In this document: piece by piece, positions 32,433 to 39,905 of the stretch
Layout of the letters: each line of letters begins with the position of its first letter
How positions within the stretch are numbered: the first letter of the stretch is position 1
NCBI RefSeq assembly: GCF_024519315.1
Contig: NZ_JANIIC010000054.1
Coordinates: forward strand, 1 to 64,000
DNA length: 64,000 nucleotides
Direction of reading: 5' to 3'
Origin: Streptomyces malaysiensis subsp. samsunensis
Lineage (GTDB): Bacteria > Actinomycetota > Actinomycetes > Streptomycetales > Streptomycetaceae
The notes under the pieces: model-generated
Seen by the model: the letters and a program-made list of their open reading frames with translations, nothing else
Told to the model about the DNA's origin: nothing
Database searches by the model: none
Position numbers and translations under genes: made by a program

Positions 32433-33608
32433 TCAGCCGAGCCGGTGTTCCCAGCGCAGTGCGGGCCGGCCGTCGATCCAGTACGTGTGGGAGCTGGGGG
32501 TGACGCGGAGCCGCATGGCGCTGATGCCGGGGCGGTCGGCGTCCTGCCAGGCGATGAGTGTCCGCTCGATGTCGTCCCACAGTGCCACCGGCCCGCCCTG
32601 CCGGGTGGTCCAGCCGGAGCCGTTCTCGGTGAACGCGGCGAAGGATTCACGGTCGGCGTCGAAGACGTAGAGCCGCTGGGTGCCATCGCCCTGGGCTGCG
32701 CGTACGAGCTGGGCGCCGGGCGCGGCGAGCTGAGCGAGAAAAGCGGGCATCCACTCCTCCAGCAGGGTCGGCTCCACCTTCGCCTCGCGCTCGCTGTCGG
32801 CGTAGGCGGTGCGGGCCGAGAGGTCCCCGGCGAGCGGTTCGACGGCCTGGGAGCGGGCCTGCATGAACGACGACTCTCCGATGATCCGCCCCTCGGCCGT
32901 GCCGTCGTCGTGCACGGTGACCTTGGCGAGGCCGGTGCCGTATGCCCAGAAGCCGGGCGCGAGGGTGGTGAGGATGGTGCCGCCCGGCTCGGTCTGGCGT
33001 ACCCAGGTGTGGGGGATGCGGCGTACCGCACACGTGGCGATCACTCGGTCGTAGGGCGCGCGGCGGGGGTGGCCGAGGAGCCCGTCGCCGGTCACGGTCC
33101 AGGTGGAGTATCCGGCGGCTTCCAGTGCGGCATCCGCACGGGCGGCCACGCCAGGGTCCACTTCGATCGTGGTGACGTTGTCCTCTCCGAGCCGGTGGCA
33201 CATCAGGGCCGTGGAGTAGCCGGTACCGGTGCCGATCTCCAGCGCGGTGTGACCGTCCTCGACGTCCAGAGCCTCGAGCATGCCGACGACCGTCACGGGC
33301 GTGGTGGACGACGACGTGGGCACGCCGGGGACGGGTTCGGCGACCTGGTCCGCGGTGAGGTGCCCGTCCAATTGCGTCACCAAGGACTCGTCGCGGTAGG
33401 CGATCTCGGATCATTCCTTCGCGTCGGTGCCGAGTGCGGTGGCGGGCCGCCACCGCCCATCGTCGGCGGGCAGGAACACGCCGGGCTGGAGGAACAGCTC
33501 ACGGGGTACGGCCTCGACCGCCGCGCGCCACTGCGGATGGGTGAGGACTCCGGCCTCCTGGAGCCGGTCGGCGAGGGCACGCCGTTCAGTCGCGGTATCG
33601 GGCGTCAT
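32433..33608 (-). pseudogene. PIMT-like methyltransferase of a graspetide pathway, broken by in-frame TGA
   Basis: A 391-codon frame in which codon 66 is TGA (33413-33411). The first part (MTPDTATERRALADRLQEAG to TDAKE) and the second (SEIAYRDESLVTQLDG onward) are in one frame and join into a standard protein-L-isoaspartate-methyltransferase-type enzyme with SAM motif LEIGTGTGYSTAL. A TGG to TGA change at a Trp position is the simplest cause. Homologues beside ATP-grasp peptide ligases methylate Asp in the peptide, giving aspartimide (fuscimiditide-type graspetides). The larger piece could be expressed from GTG 33383 but would lack the N-terminal region. The downstream C-terminal domain is intact. 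Confidence 0.8.
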
Positions 33609-33712
33609 CGGGGGTTGTCTCCTTGAGCGAGCAGGTCGGCGAAGGCGGCGGCCATCGGCAGGCCGGTCTTCTCCTCCAGCCACCCCCATTGGCCGTTCGG
33701 GTTCAGCTCCGG
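33605..33712 (-). pseudogene. C-terminal stub of ATP-grasp peptide maturase
   Basis: Only the last 35 codons remain: LNPNGQWGWLEEKTGLP, then MAAAFADLLAQGD. The N-P-x-GQW metal-binding end of the ATP-grasp fold followed by TGLP is characteristic of graspetide/TGM-type maturases. It overlaps the methyltransferase start by ATGA, the usual gene order. Upstream the sequence passes directly into a fragment of an unrelated oxidoreductase gene, so the other ~90% of the enzyme has been replaced. No precursor peptide gene was found beside it. Confidence 0.7.
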
Positions 33713-33872
33713 CGGCGTCCCAGCCCAGCCCGGTGCCGTCGGGGGCGTCGGTCCGGTGGGCGACCTCGCCGTAGTTGAGGGAGGTGGCGGTCACCCGGAC
33801 CAGCGCCTGGTGGGGGTGGGTTCGGGGTCGGCGGCCTCGCCGAGGCGGAGGCTGAGGGCGGAGGGCTGTCAG
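33707..33872 (-). pseudogene. Fragment of MDR oxidoreductase gene, direct repeat of 40649-40811
   Basis: About 165 bases nearly identical to the N-terminal part of the intact oxidoreductase gene 7 kb to the right (encoding VRVTATSLNYGEVAHRT and GWDAAG). A few substitutions and a one-base deletion put it out of frame near the PEPxPHQALV segment. Same orientation as the intact gene. It marks a recombination junction with the ATP-grasp stub. Confidence 0.9.
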
Positions 33873-33886
33873 AGCCAAGGACCCGG

Positions 33887-34429
33887 TCAGCGCAAGGCGG
33901 CGCGAACGCGGTTCCTCAGTCGCTCGTCGCTGATGGTGTCCAGGCCCCGCCACGCGAAGGCGCTGACCTCCTCGGCCTGCAAGGTCACGTCGCTGCCAGT
34001 AGTGGTGCGGAACAGGTAGCGGAAGTCGAAGTGCTGGTGGTCGGGCTCGCCCTTGGCGTCGTTGGCCGGGATGGAGTGTACGTCGACGTGCACCGGGACG
34101 GGTGAGAGCGGGGCGATACCAGCACTGATGCCGGTCTCCTCCGCCAGCTCCCGTAGGGCAGCGCCCATGAGGTCGGTGTCGTCGGCCTCCAGATGGCCGC
34201 CGGGCAGTAGCCACTTGCCGAGCGCCAGATGCTCGATGAACAGGGCCTGCCCGTCGTCGTCAACCAGGACGGCCCCGGCAGTGGCGTGGCCCCGGAATTC
34301 CTTCCGGCTGGTGAGGTCGGCGCCGCCATCCAGCAGATCGAGAACGGGTGCGAGGGTCGTCTTCTCCTCGGGGTGGGTACTTGTGTAGTCGCTGATGACG
34401 GCGCGGATCTGGTCGGCCGTGATGGTCAT
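33887..34429 (-). CDS. NUDIX hydrolase
   Basis: 180 residues. The Nudix box GGHLEADDTDLMGAALRELA + EETGI is present in the slightly lengthened form found in one subfamily, with REL and EE metal-binding residues intact. Preceded by HATAGAVLVDDDGQALFIEH and followed by the HQHFDFRYLF strand. It hydrolyses a nucleoside-diphosphate-linked substrate that cannot be named. GGGGAG directly after the upstream TAG stop (TAGGGGAG) shows tight coupling to the SAHH-like gene. Confidence 0.88.
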   Translation of the reverse strand: MTITADQIRAVISDYTSTHPEEKTTLAPVLDLLDGGADLTSRKEFRGHATAGAVLVDDDGQALFIEHLALGKWLLPGGHLEADDTDLMGAALRELAEETGISAGIAPLSPVPVHVDVHSIPANDAKGEPDHQHFDFRYLFRTTTGSDVTLQAEEVSAFAWRGLDTISDERLRNRVRAALR

Positions 34430-34438
34430 GGGTCTCCC

Positions 34439-35560
34439 CTAGCGGTTGTAGTAGTTGAGCCAGGTCGCGGCGATGGCGGCACGGTCCTCGGACGGCACCT
34501 CGTATATGCCCGGGGCGAGGTCTCCCCGCGCCAGCATGCGGAGGGCGGCCAGTATCTCGGCCTGTACGAGGAAGATGAACGGGCCGACGCTGGCGCCGTG
34601 CAGAAAGTTGACGGCGTTGCCGTTGTTGAGCAGATAGAAGTAGTGGCCGGTGGCGAGGTAGCGGGTGATGCCCTCTCCGGCGGCGCTGCGGGTGTAGCTG
34701 GCCGGCAGTCCGTCCAGCTCCAGTTCGTCTTCGCTGCTGGTGACGGTGGCGACGTAGACGCCGTTGCGGAGCTGCGGGAAATCCTCGCCGCGCAGCGACA
34801 GGGAACCGGTCGCGCACAGGACCAGTCCGGCCTGGGTGAGGGCGTGGTCCCGATCGCGGGCGACGCCGAAGCCCTGGGAGAGGGCCTGGGCGCGCCGGAT
34901 GGGGCTGACGTCGTACACGGTGACGTGGATGCCCTTGGCGTGCAGGAGGCGGGCGATGCTGGAGCCGAGCTTCCCGAATCCGAGGACCAGGGCGGGGCGG
35001 CCGTGCAAGATGTCGCCTCTGCCCCGTAGCAGGGCTTCGGTGGAGAACACGATGGACTGGCCGACGAGGAAGTCCTCCGGGTTCTTGAGCGGTGAGCGGG
35101 CCACGGACACGACGGGGCACGGCAGCTTGTCGATCTCGGCGTACCGGCGGTGCCCGTTCTCGGTGTCCTCGACCACGCCGAGAATCCGGCCGGAGAACTG
35201 GTCGTACAGAGCTTCCAGTGCGGGGGCGAAGTAGCCGCCCACGTCGAGCAGCAACACGTCGTCGCCCGCCGCTCGCGTCTCCAGATACGTCACGGCGGAA
35301 TTCGGGTCTGCGAACAGGTCCCGGGACAGTGCGTCGCAGGGGAAGGACCGCTCGACCTCCCGGCGGGCGGTGGTGCTGATCGACTTCGGCTTGGGGAGTA
35401 CGGCACGCAGGTCCGACAGACCGGCCACGGCCCGGACGAAAGCTGGGCGCTCGGGCAGCAAATGCGTGACCAGGAGCGAAGCGGGCCGGTCGGGCAGCTG
35501 AAACCGCTGCACGATGCGGCCGAAGTAGGTATCCAGCCGGGCAAGGTCCGTGGTTTCCAC
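34439..35560 (-). CDS. S-adenosylhomocysteine hydrolase-like NAD-binding protein
   Basis: About 373 residues. A Rossmann motif, LVLGFGKLGSSIARLLHAKG + IHVTVYD, and surrounding blocks (AVTYLETRAAGDDVLLLDVG, HGRPALVLG) place it in the adenosylhomocysteinase NAD-domain family, though it is shorter than true SAHH (~480) and divergent in the substrate half. GTG at 35560 is preferred: AAGGAG lies six bases upstream of it but directly abuts the ATG at 35566. The SD overlaps the stop codon of the preceding peptide gene (TAAGGAG), implying coupled translation. A role in recycling or sensing SAM products, or a distinct NAD-dependent reaction, is open. Confidence 0.8.
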   Translation of the reverse strand: METTDLARLDTYFGRIVQRFQLPDRPASLLVTHLLPERPAFVRAVAGLSDLRAVLPKPKSISTTARREVERSFPCDALSRDLFADPNSAVTYLETRAAGDDVLLLDVGGYFAPALEALYDQFSGRILGVVEDTENGHRRYAEIDKLPCPVVSVARSPLKNPEDFLVGQSIVFSTEALLRGRGDILHGRPALVLGFGKLGSSIARLLHAKGIHVTVYDVSPIRRAQALSQGFGVARDRDHALTQAGLVLCATGSLSLRGEDFPQLRNGVYVATVTSSEDELELDGLPASYTRSAAGEGITRYLATGHYFYLLNNGNAVNFLHGASVGPFIFLVQAEILAALRMLARGDLAPGIYEVPSEDRAAIAATWLNYYNR

Positions 35561-35570
35561 GTGCATCTCC

Positions 35571-35753
35571 TTACGAAGGCAGGGACGTTCGGTGCTTCGG
35601 TCGCTCAGCGGTGGTCTTTGGTCGGCAGGTGACCGGAGACACGGCCGCGGGGGCAGTGACCGTCTCCATGTCGACGGGGGTTCCCGGGTCTTCTGAGAGC
35701 TGGAGGCGGAGAGGAGGAGGGACAGCGGTGCTGTCTAGGTTGGTGTTCGTCAT
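35571..35753 (-). CDS. 60-residue peptide, first gene of SAHH-like/NUDIX operon
   Basis: Encodes MTNTNLDSTAVPPPLRLQLS, a middle rich in Thr/Ala/Val/Pro with one Cys (SPVTCRPKT), and a basic end (KHRTSLPS). No signal peptide or known family. There is no Shine-Dalgarno, but a promoter-like pair places the -10 box seven bases before the ATG, so the mRNA is probably leaderless. Its stop overlaps the SD of the next gene. It may be a small regulatory or modified peptide; coding status is moderately supported by this layout. Confidence 0.55.
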   Translation of the reverse strand: MTNTNLDSTAVPPPLRLQLSEDPGTPVDMETVTAPAAVSPVTCRPKTTAERPKHRTSLPS

Positions 35754-35760
35754 GTGAGCG

Positions 35761-35790
35761 ACACTAAAGATGGCGGAAGTTGGGCCTCAA
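35761..35790 (-). promoter_or_regulatory. Promoter for leaderless peptide operon
   Basis: TTGAGG (35790-35785) and TAGTGT (35766-35761) are 18 bases apart on the minus strand. The start codon begins eight bases after the -10 box, so transcription should start at or next to the ATG. The XRE gene ends 26 bases further upstream. Confidence 0.5.
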
Positions 35791-35815
35791 GGAAGTTCTA
35801 CGAAGTTGCGGGATT

Positions 35816-36664
35816 TCACCCGAGGGCGTTGATCGCGTCCGTGACGAGTGCCCGGGCGTCGTGGCCGAATACGGCCAGCCGCTGGAGCGCGGAGAATGCT
35901 TTCGCATAGATGGCGATCTCTGCTTCGCTGGTGATGCTGATCTCCGCCGACAGCGTTTCGACCTGTATTCGGTCGTCGTCGAAGATCATGAACGTTTCGA
36001 GCGGCCACATGCTCCGCGCCACGGTGGAGGGGATGACGCCGAAGGCCACGGAAGGCAGCGACATGACCTCTAGGAGCGAACCGAGCTGCCCCGCCATCAC
36101 GGCCGCGTCGCCGAAGCGATAGCGCAGGACCGTCTCCTCGACCAGAAGTACGAACCGGTGGTCGCCCTCGTAGATGACCCGCGACCGGTCCAGCCGGGCC
36201 GTCGCGGCCTCTGAGGCGTCGTTGGGCGTGCCCTGGAAGTCGCTGATGGTGCTCAGGAGTGCCTGGGCGTAGCCGTGCGTCTGGAGCAGGCCGGGGACGA
36301 CGTTCGAGCAGTAGACCCGGAACAGACGCGTGCGCTGGTACAGCGGCACTGTGGACTCGTGGATGCGCCGGATGCCCGTACCGTGCAACCGCTTCCAGTC
36401 CACATACAGTTGATCGGCGTTGCGGGTCTGGGCTATCAGCTCGGCCACATGTTCCTGTGCGCCGCACGCCTTCAGGTACGCCCGGATATCGGCGTCCTCG
36501 GGCAGCGTGACGGCGTTCTCCAGCCGGGACACCTTCGACTTGTGCCAGCCGCACAGGGCCGCCACTTCATACGCCTTGAGTCCTGCCGTTTTGCGCAGGT
36601 CAGTCAGACGGGCGGCGACGGCTTCGCGGGCCGCTTGGGCGGCGGACGACGGCGAGACGTTCAT
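35816..36664 (-). CDS. XRE-family regulator with DUF5753 domain
   Basis: 282 residues. HTH (VAARLTDLRKTAGLKAYEVA, ALCGWHKSKVSRLENA) then a DUF5753 domain (VPGLLQTHGYAQALLS, FVLLVEETVLRYRFGD, FMIFDDDRIQVETLSAEI). ATG at 36664 was chosen; the frame extends upstream without a better site. It ends just before the peptide/SAHH-like/NUDIX operon promoter and is preceded by a DUF6879 gene, a common XRE companion. It probably regulates one or both. Confidence 0.88.
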   Translation of the reverse strand: MNVSPSSAAQAAREAVAARLTDLRKTAGLKAYEVAALCGWHKSKVSRLENAVTLPEDADIRAYLKACGAQEHVAELIAQTRNADQLYVDWKRLHGTGIRRIHESTVPLYQRTRLFRVYCSNVVPGLLQTHGYAQALLSTISDFQGTPNDASEAATARLDRSRVIYEGDHRFVLLVEETVLRYRFGDAAVMAGQLGSLLEVMSLPSVAFGVIPSTVARSMWPLETFMIFDDDRIQVETLSAEISITSEAEIAIYAKAFSALQRLAVFGHDARALVTDAINALG

Positions 36665-36692
36665 TGAGCCAGGTGCCCTGTGCTGCGGCGGG

Positions 36693-37217
36693 TCAGACCT
36701 TGTATTCCTCGTGTGGGATGGCCCGCTCCCATACGGCTTCGAACGCATCGCTGCACAGCTTGGCCACCCGAGGGTCCTCGGTGTACTGCGGCGCGGCTAC
36801 GTCACCGCCGCCAGTGAAGACGTTGAAGCGCACGGCCCGCTGGTCGATGAGCCAGAAGTCGTTGCCGGGCAGGGCAATGTCCGAGGCACTCGCCCGAGGC
36901 AGCCACCGGACCAGCTCGCCCGCCGCGACGTTCGTGAATGTACCGCTGTGCTCGTACTTGATGTAGTCGGTCACCGGTTCGGACACGATGCGAGCTCGAC
37001 GCATCACGACGCCGCGCCCCACCGTTTCCGCGACCAGGTCGAGCCACGGACGCCACCACGACGACCGGTCCCCCTCGTTCAGGCGGAAGCCGGCAGCCCA
37101 CCGGGCGAACGGTTCGCGCTCGTTCTCGACGTCGTAGACGTCGCGCATCTCCAGGTGCACGGCGGATTGCTGCGCACCCTTCAGCAGCTCAGCGAAGCTG
37201 GGAACGTTCTGCGGCAT
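36693..37217 (-). CDS. DUF6879 family protein
   Basis: 174 residues matching the actinobacterial DUF6879 pattern: SFAELLKGAQQSAVHLEMRD near the N-terminus, FRLNEGDRSSWWRPWLDLV, RRARIVSEPVTDYIKYEH, and LPGNDFWLIDQRAVRFN. These proteins are frequent neighbours of XRE-DUF5753 regulators; function unknown. AGGAAGG lies before ATG 37217 within the end of the upstream small gene, which it overlaps by 29 bases. Confidence 0.82.
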   Translation of the reverse strand: MPQNVPSFAELLKGAQQSAVHLEMRDVYDVENEREPFARWAAGFRLNEGDRSSWWRPWLDLVAETVGRGVVMRRARIVSEPVTDYIKYEHSGTFTNVAAGELVRWLPRASASDIALPGNDFWLIDQRAVRFNVFTGGGDVAAPQYTEDPRVAKLCSDAFEAVWERAIPHEEYKV

Positions 37218-37440
37218 CGCACGCCTTCCTGATCAGCGGCACCATGCGGGCAGGAACCCGGATGACCGCTTCGGTGTCGGGCTTAGGGCTGTCCTTGGCG
37301 CACTCGGCCCGTGTCCTCTCGTCGGCCAGCCAGCCCTGGAGGACCAGTTCCGGTCCACTCTCGGTCGTCTCATCGACCCAAACGGCAGGGCAGTTGCCGT
37401 CACCGGTCTCCGGGTCGATGCCGATGAAACGTAGTGCCAT
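37189..37440 (-). CDS. Small hypothetical protein preceding DUF6879
   Basis: 83 residues (ALRFIGIDPETGDGNCPAVW, VDETTESGPELVLQGWL, then ARMVPLIRKACDAAE). AGGAGG five bases upstream fixes the ATG at 37440. It overlaps the DUF6879 gene and so forms a three-gene unit with it and the XRE regulator. Similar short proteins are usual in this context. No catalytic motif is visible. Confidence 0.75.
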   Translation of the reverse strand: MALRFIGIDPETGDGNCPAVWVDETTESGPELVLQGWLADERTRAECAKDSPKPDTEAVIRVPARMVPLIRKACDAAERSQLR

Positions 37441-37646
37441 GACTGCCTCCTGAGTCCAGAGAGTTGCGCCATGTTGCACGCCGACGCTCGTCGACCGGCG
37501 CGAGACGGTCAAGAGCGCAGGGTAGATTTCAGTCACTTCGGAAGGTGGCCGCTGTTACCTCGACCGGCGAGGTGACAAATCGCTCCCCAACTGTGTCCGG
37601 CATCGTCCCCCGTGGTCGCGGTCCTGATCTGGTGACGAGCGCGATG

Positions 37647-37678
37647 ACGGCGGCCCCTGTGATCACAGGGGCCGCCGT
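37647..37678. terminator. Perfect 32-bp palindrome, terminator of XRE-DUF397 operon
   Basis: acggcggcccctgtga followed by its exact complement forms a fully symmetrical hairpin 22 bases after the DUF397 stop. As a terminator it would serve the leftward XRE-DUF397 transcript. Confidence 0.75.
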
Positions 37679-37700
37679 CCGTGGTCGTTACGTGTGCGGG

Positions 37701-37940
37701 TCAGGCGGCGGGCAGCCTTCCATCGGCGACGGCGGTGATGAAGGGCGCCCAACCGTCGGGCGACACCAGGAGCGCCGGGCCGTCCGGGTCCTTGGAGTCG
37801 CGGATCGCGATCCGGCCGTAGGCGGACGTCGACAGGTCGGCGACCTCCACGCAGTTAGTGCCGTTGCTGCTGTAGGAGGACTTGAACCAGTTGGCGTGGA
37901 CGAGGTCTCGGGCTATCAGGGTGCGAGCGTCCGTGGTCAT
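37701..37940 (-). CDS. DUF397 protein
   Basis: 79 residues with NWFKSSYSSNGTNCVEVADL, IAIRDSKDPDGPALLVSPDG and WAPFI, the DUF397 signature. ATG overlaps the stop of the XRE gene (ATGA), the normal tight arrangement, unlike the 125-base overlap at the first XRE locus. Confidence 0.92.
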   Translation of the reverse strand: MTTDARTLIARDLVHANWFKSSYSSNGTNCVEVADLSTSAYGRIAIRDSKDPDGPALLVSPDGWAPFITAVADGRLPAA

Positions 37941-38809
37941 GTGGTGATCTCTCCGGATAGTTGATGCAGGAACTTTGGCGTGTCTTCGGGAGGCAGGGCG
38001 GACCTCGACAGCGCCTCGAACTGCCGTGAGAACCGCCCGACTTCCCGGCGCTTGTCGGAGATGGACGAGGTACCGAATGGGGTGTCCACCTGGATGGTCG
38101 TCGGCATGATGTCGCCGAGGATCATGATGCTGAAGTTGTGGTCGAACAGATACCCGCGCGTCGTCTGGGGGAGTACCTGCACGGTCACGTTGTCCAGTGT
38201 GGCCAGTTTGGCGATCTCGTCGTACTGCTCGCGCATCAGCTCGGCGTCGCCGACGATGTGCCGCAGGGCTGGTTCGTAGAGGATGGCCCAGAACCTGAGT
38301 GGGTCTTCGTCGCGGGTCAGGGCCTCCTTTCGCCTCATCCTCACCTCGACGCTCTGCTCCACGAATTCAGTCGTGGTCTCGTCGATGGACTTGGCACTCT
38401 CGTGTCGCGTGCGGGCGTATGCCTCGGTCTGCAACAGTCCCAGGACGAGGGTCGGGTTGTAGGCCCGGATCTCCTGTGCTGCCGCCTCGATGCCGAGGAA
38501 CCGTGGCATGCCTGGTGTCAGCTCCGTGGCGAGAGGTGTCCACCACTCCCGGCTGGACGCTTCGCGCTGGACCGCCACCAGCCTCTCCACTTCCTCCTCG
38601 TCGGTGACGCCGTAGAGGGTGAGCAGCTTGCGTAAGTCACTCGCGCTACGGAGGTCCTGAAGCCCGGTCTCGACCCGTTGCAGCTTCGTATCGCTGAATG
38701 AGAATCCTTGCACTGCGTCCTGGATGCTGAGCCTTGCCCGCTTGCGTAACTCGCGGAGTTCATGGCCGAGTGCGATGCGTCGTGCTGTTGGCCTGTGCGG
38801 TGCCGCCAT
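37937..38809 (-). CDS. XRE-family regulator with DUF5753 domain
   Basis: 290 residues. HTH (GHELRELRKRARLSIQDAVQ, FSFSDTKLQRVETG) followed by DUF5753 (NPTLVLGLLQTEAYARTRHE, PLRFWAILYEPALRHIVG, VTVQVLPQTTRG, IQVDTPFGTSSISDK). ATG at 38809 has AAGGCAG upstream. A palindrome 15 bases upstream may be its operator. It is divergent from three small ORFs. Confidence 0.9.
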   Translation of the reverse strand: MAAPHRPTARRIALGHELRELRKRARLSIQDAVQGFSFSDTKLQRVETGLQDLRSASDLRKLLTLYGVTDEEEVERLVAVQREASSREWWTPLATELTPGMPRFLGIEAAAQEIRAYNPTLVLGLLQTEAYARTRHESAKSIDETTTEFVEQSVEVRMRRKEALTRDEDPLRFWAILYEPALRHIVGDAELMREQYDEIAKLATLDNVTVQVLPQTTRGYLFDHNFSIMILGDIMPTTIQVDTPFGTSSISDKRREVGRFSRQFEALSRSALPPEDTPKFLHQLSGEITT

Positions 38810-38823
38810 CGTTCTGCCTTTCT

Positions 38824-38837
38824 GGGGCAACTGCCCC
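38824..38837. promoter_or_regulatory. Palindrome upstream of XRE gene
   Basis: GGGGCA and TGCCCC arms separated by two bases, lying just upstream of the start codon. Possible autoregulatory operator or start-site hairpin. Assigned by position. Confidence 0.35.
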
Positions 38838-39067
38838 TGTTTCGCGGCGATATGGGCAGCATGACACAGCAACCCTTCGCTGTACCAGTTGATGGGTTAG
38901 CTCTGGCATGTGCCGTTTTTTGCTGAGTGGGTGATTCATTGCGGAATCTGTTGTCTGCTCGTCGGGCGGGACACCACAGTGGTCGTGCCGGGAAACCCGG
39001 TCAGCAGCACAACCACCGGCCACATGCAGGACCCCCGCGACGCGACTTGGAGGGAGCGTCCGGGGGC

Positions 39068-39259
39068 GTGGCCATCAACCCCCAGGAGGTTGACGACTTG
39101 GCGCACGTTATCGCGTGGATCTTCGAAGCACCGTTACGGCTGAACGGTCGTGGGGCCCACATGGTGCGGCCCTGCCTCGTGACCAACGGACAGCGGAGCC
39201 AGAGCCGCCCGTGGGAGGGGTTGGTGTGTGCGCCGCATGGGATGGCGATGGCCCGGTGA
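39068..39259 (+). CDS. Small hypothetical protein, first of three overlapping ORFs
   Basis: 63 residues (AINPQEVDDLAHVIAWIFEA, PLRLNGRGAHMVRPCLV). GTG start with GGAGGGAG eleven bases upstream. It overlaps the next ORF by 34 bases. No family recognised, but the helical N-terminal block and NGRGAH loop look like a real fold rather than a shadow. Confidence 0.55.
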   Translation: MAINPQEVDDLAHVIAWIFEAPLRLNGRGAHMVRPCLVTNGQRSQSRPWEGLVCAPHGMAMAR

Positions 39260-39576
39260 TCGCTGATGGCTGGACCACATCCGTCCCGTCCCGGGCGTGC
39301 ACGCTGTGCGCCACCCCCGGCGACTTTGGGCCCCATGACCACGCCGTGCCGCGCTCGGGCCTGTGCCCAGCGTGTATTGCGGCCGCAAAGCCCACCCGCG
39401 AAGGACTCGAGCACGCGGTCGTGATCGTCGCTGGACAGACCCTCGCTGGTGCTGAAGCCCTCGATCTGACCGACGCCGCACCGGAAGAACTGGCCTACCA
39501 TCTGGGCGCGGTGAAGCGGAGTCTGTGCAGCGTGCTCCAGCTCATCGCGCCGCTCGGGGGAGAGGACGGTCACTGA
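39226..39576 (+). CDS. Small CxxC zinc-binding-type protein
   Basis: 116 residues. CTLC and CPAC pairs 25 residues apart probably bind one zinc (RACTLCATPGDFGPHDHAVP, SGLCPACIAAA). The C-terminal part is helical (EELAYHLGAVKRSLCSVLQL). GTG at 39226 has GGAGG seven bases upstream. It overlaps its neighbours on both sides, implying coupled translation. Function unknown. Confidence 0.6.
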   Translation: MCAAWDGDGPVIADGWTTSVPSRACTLCATPGDFGPHDHAVPRSGLCPACIAAAKPTREGLEHAVVIVAGQTLAGAEALDLTDAAPEELAYHLGAVKRSLCSVLQLIAPLGGEDGH

Positions 39577-39791
39577 TGATCGGCAACCAGCCGGATCGGG
39601 ACCAGCGGCCGAAGATGACATTGCGCGTCTACACCATGGCGCACAACGGGATCGTTACCGCGCGGAGAGCGGTCGTGGCAGTCCTCGCCGGAGAGAAGAG
39701 CGACGCCTACGCGTTGGGGCAGGCGTGGCCGCCGTGCCAGTGTCCCCGTCACCGCGAGCACAATGATCCCCACCGCTTCAAGCGGTCATGA
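39576..39791 (+). CDS. Small hypothetical protein, third of three overlapping ORFs
   Basis: 71 residues (MTLRVYTMAHNGIVTARRAV, PPCQCPRHREHNDPHRFKRS) with a Cys-His-rich end. The ATG overlaps the upstream stop as TGATG. A 17-bp-stem terminator follows. Function unknown. Confidence 0.6.
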   Translation: MIGNQPDRDQRPKMTLRVYTMAHNGIVTARRAVVAVLAGEKSDAYALGQAWPPCQCPRHREHNDPHRFKRS

Positions 39792-39848
39792 GGCCGCCGT
39801 CCGCCTTATGGCCTGATGCTCATGGACGGTCCGGGGCTGGACTGTCCT

Positions 39849-39890
39849 GGCCCCGGTCGTCTGCCTCCTTCGTGGCAGACGACCGGGGCC
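39849..39890. terminator. Bidirectional terminator
   Basis: Perfect 17-base stem (ggccccggtcgtctgcc) with an 8-base loop between the three-ORF unit and the convergent oxidoreductase gene. Confidence 0.9.
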
Positions 39891-39905
39891 GCCCCCTGTC
39901 ACACC

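Noticed and set aside
35571..35753. 60-residue peptide as the graspetide or FxLD precursor
   Set aside because: It lacks the Thr/Ser-Glu/Asp core pattern or FxLD motif, and lies on the far side of two intact unrelated genes from the ATP-grasp stub.
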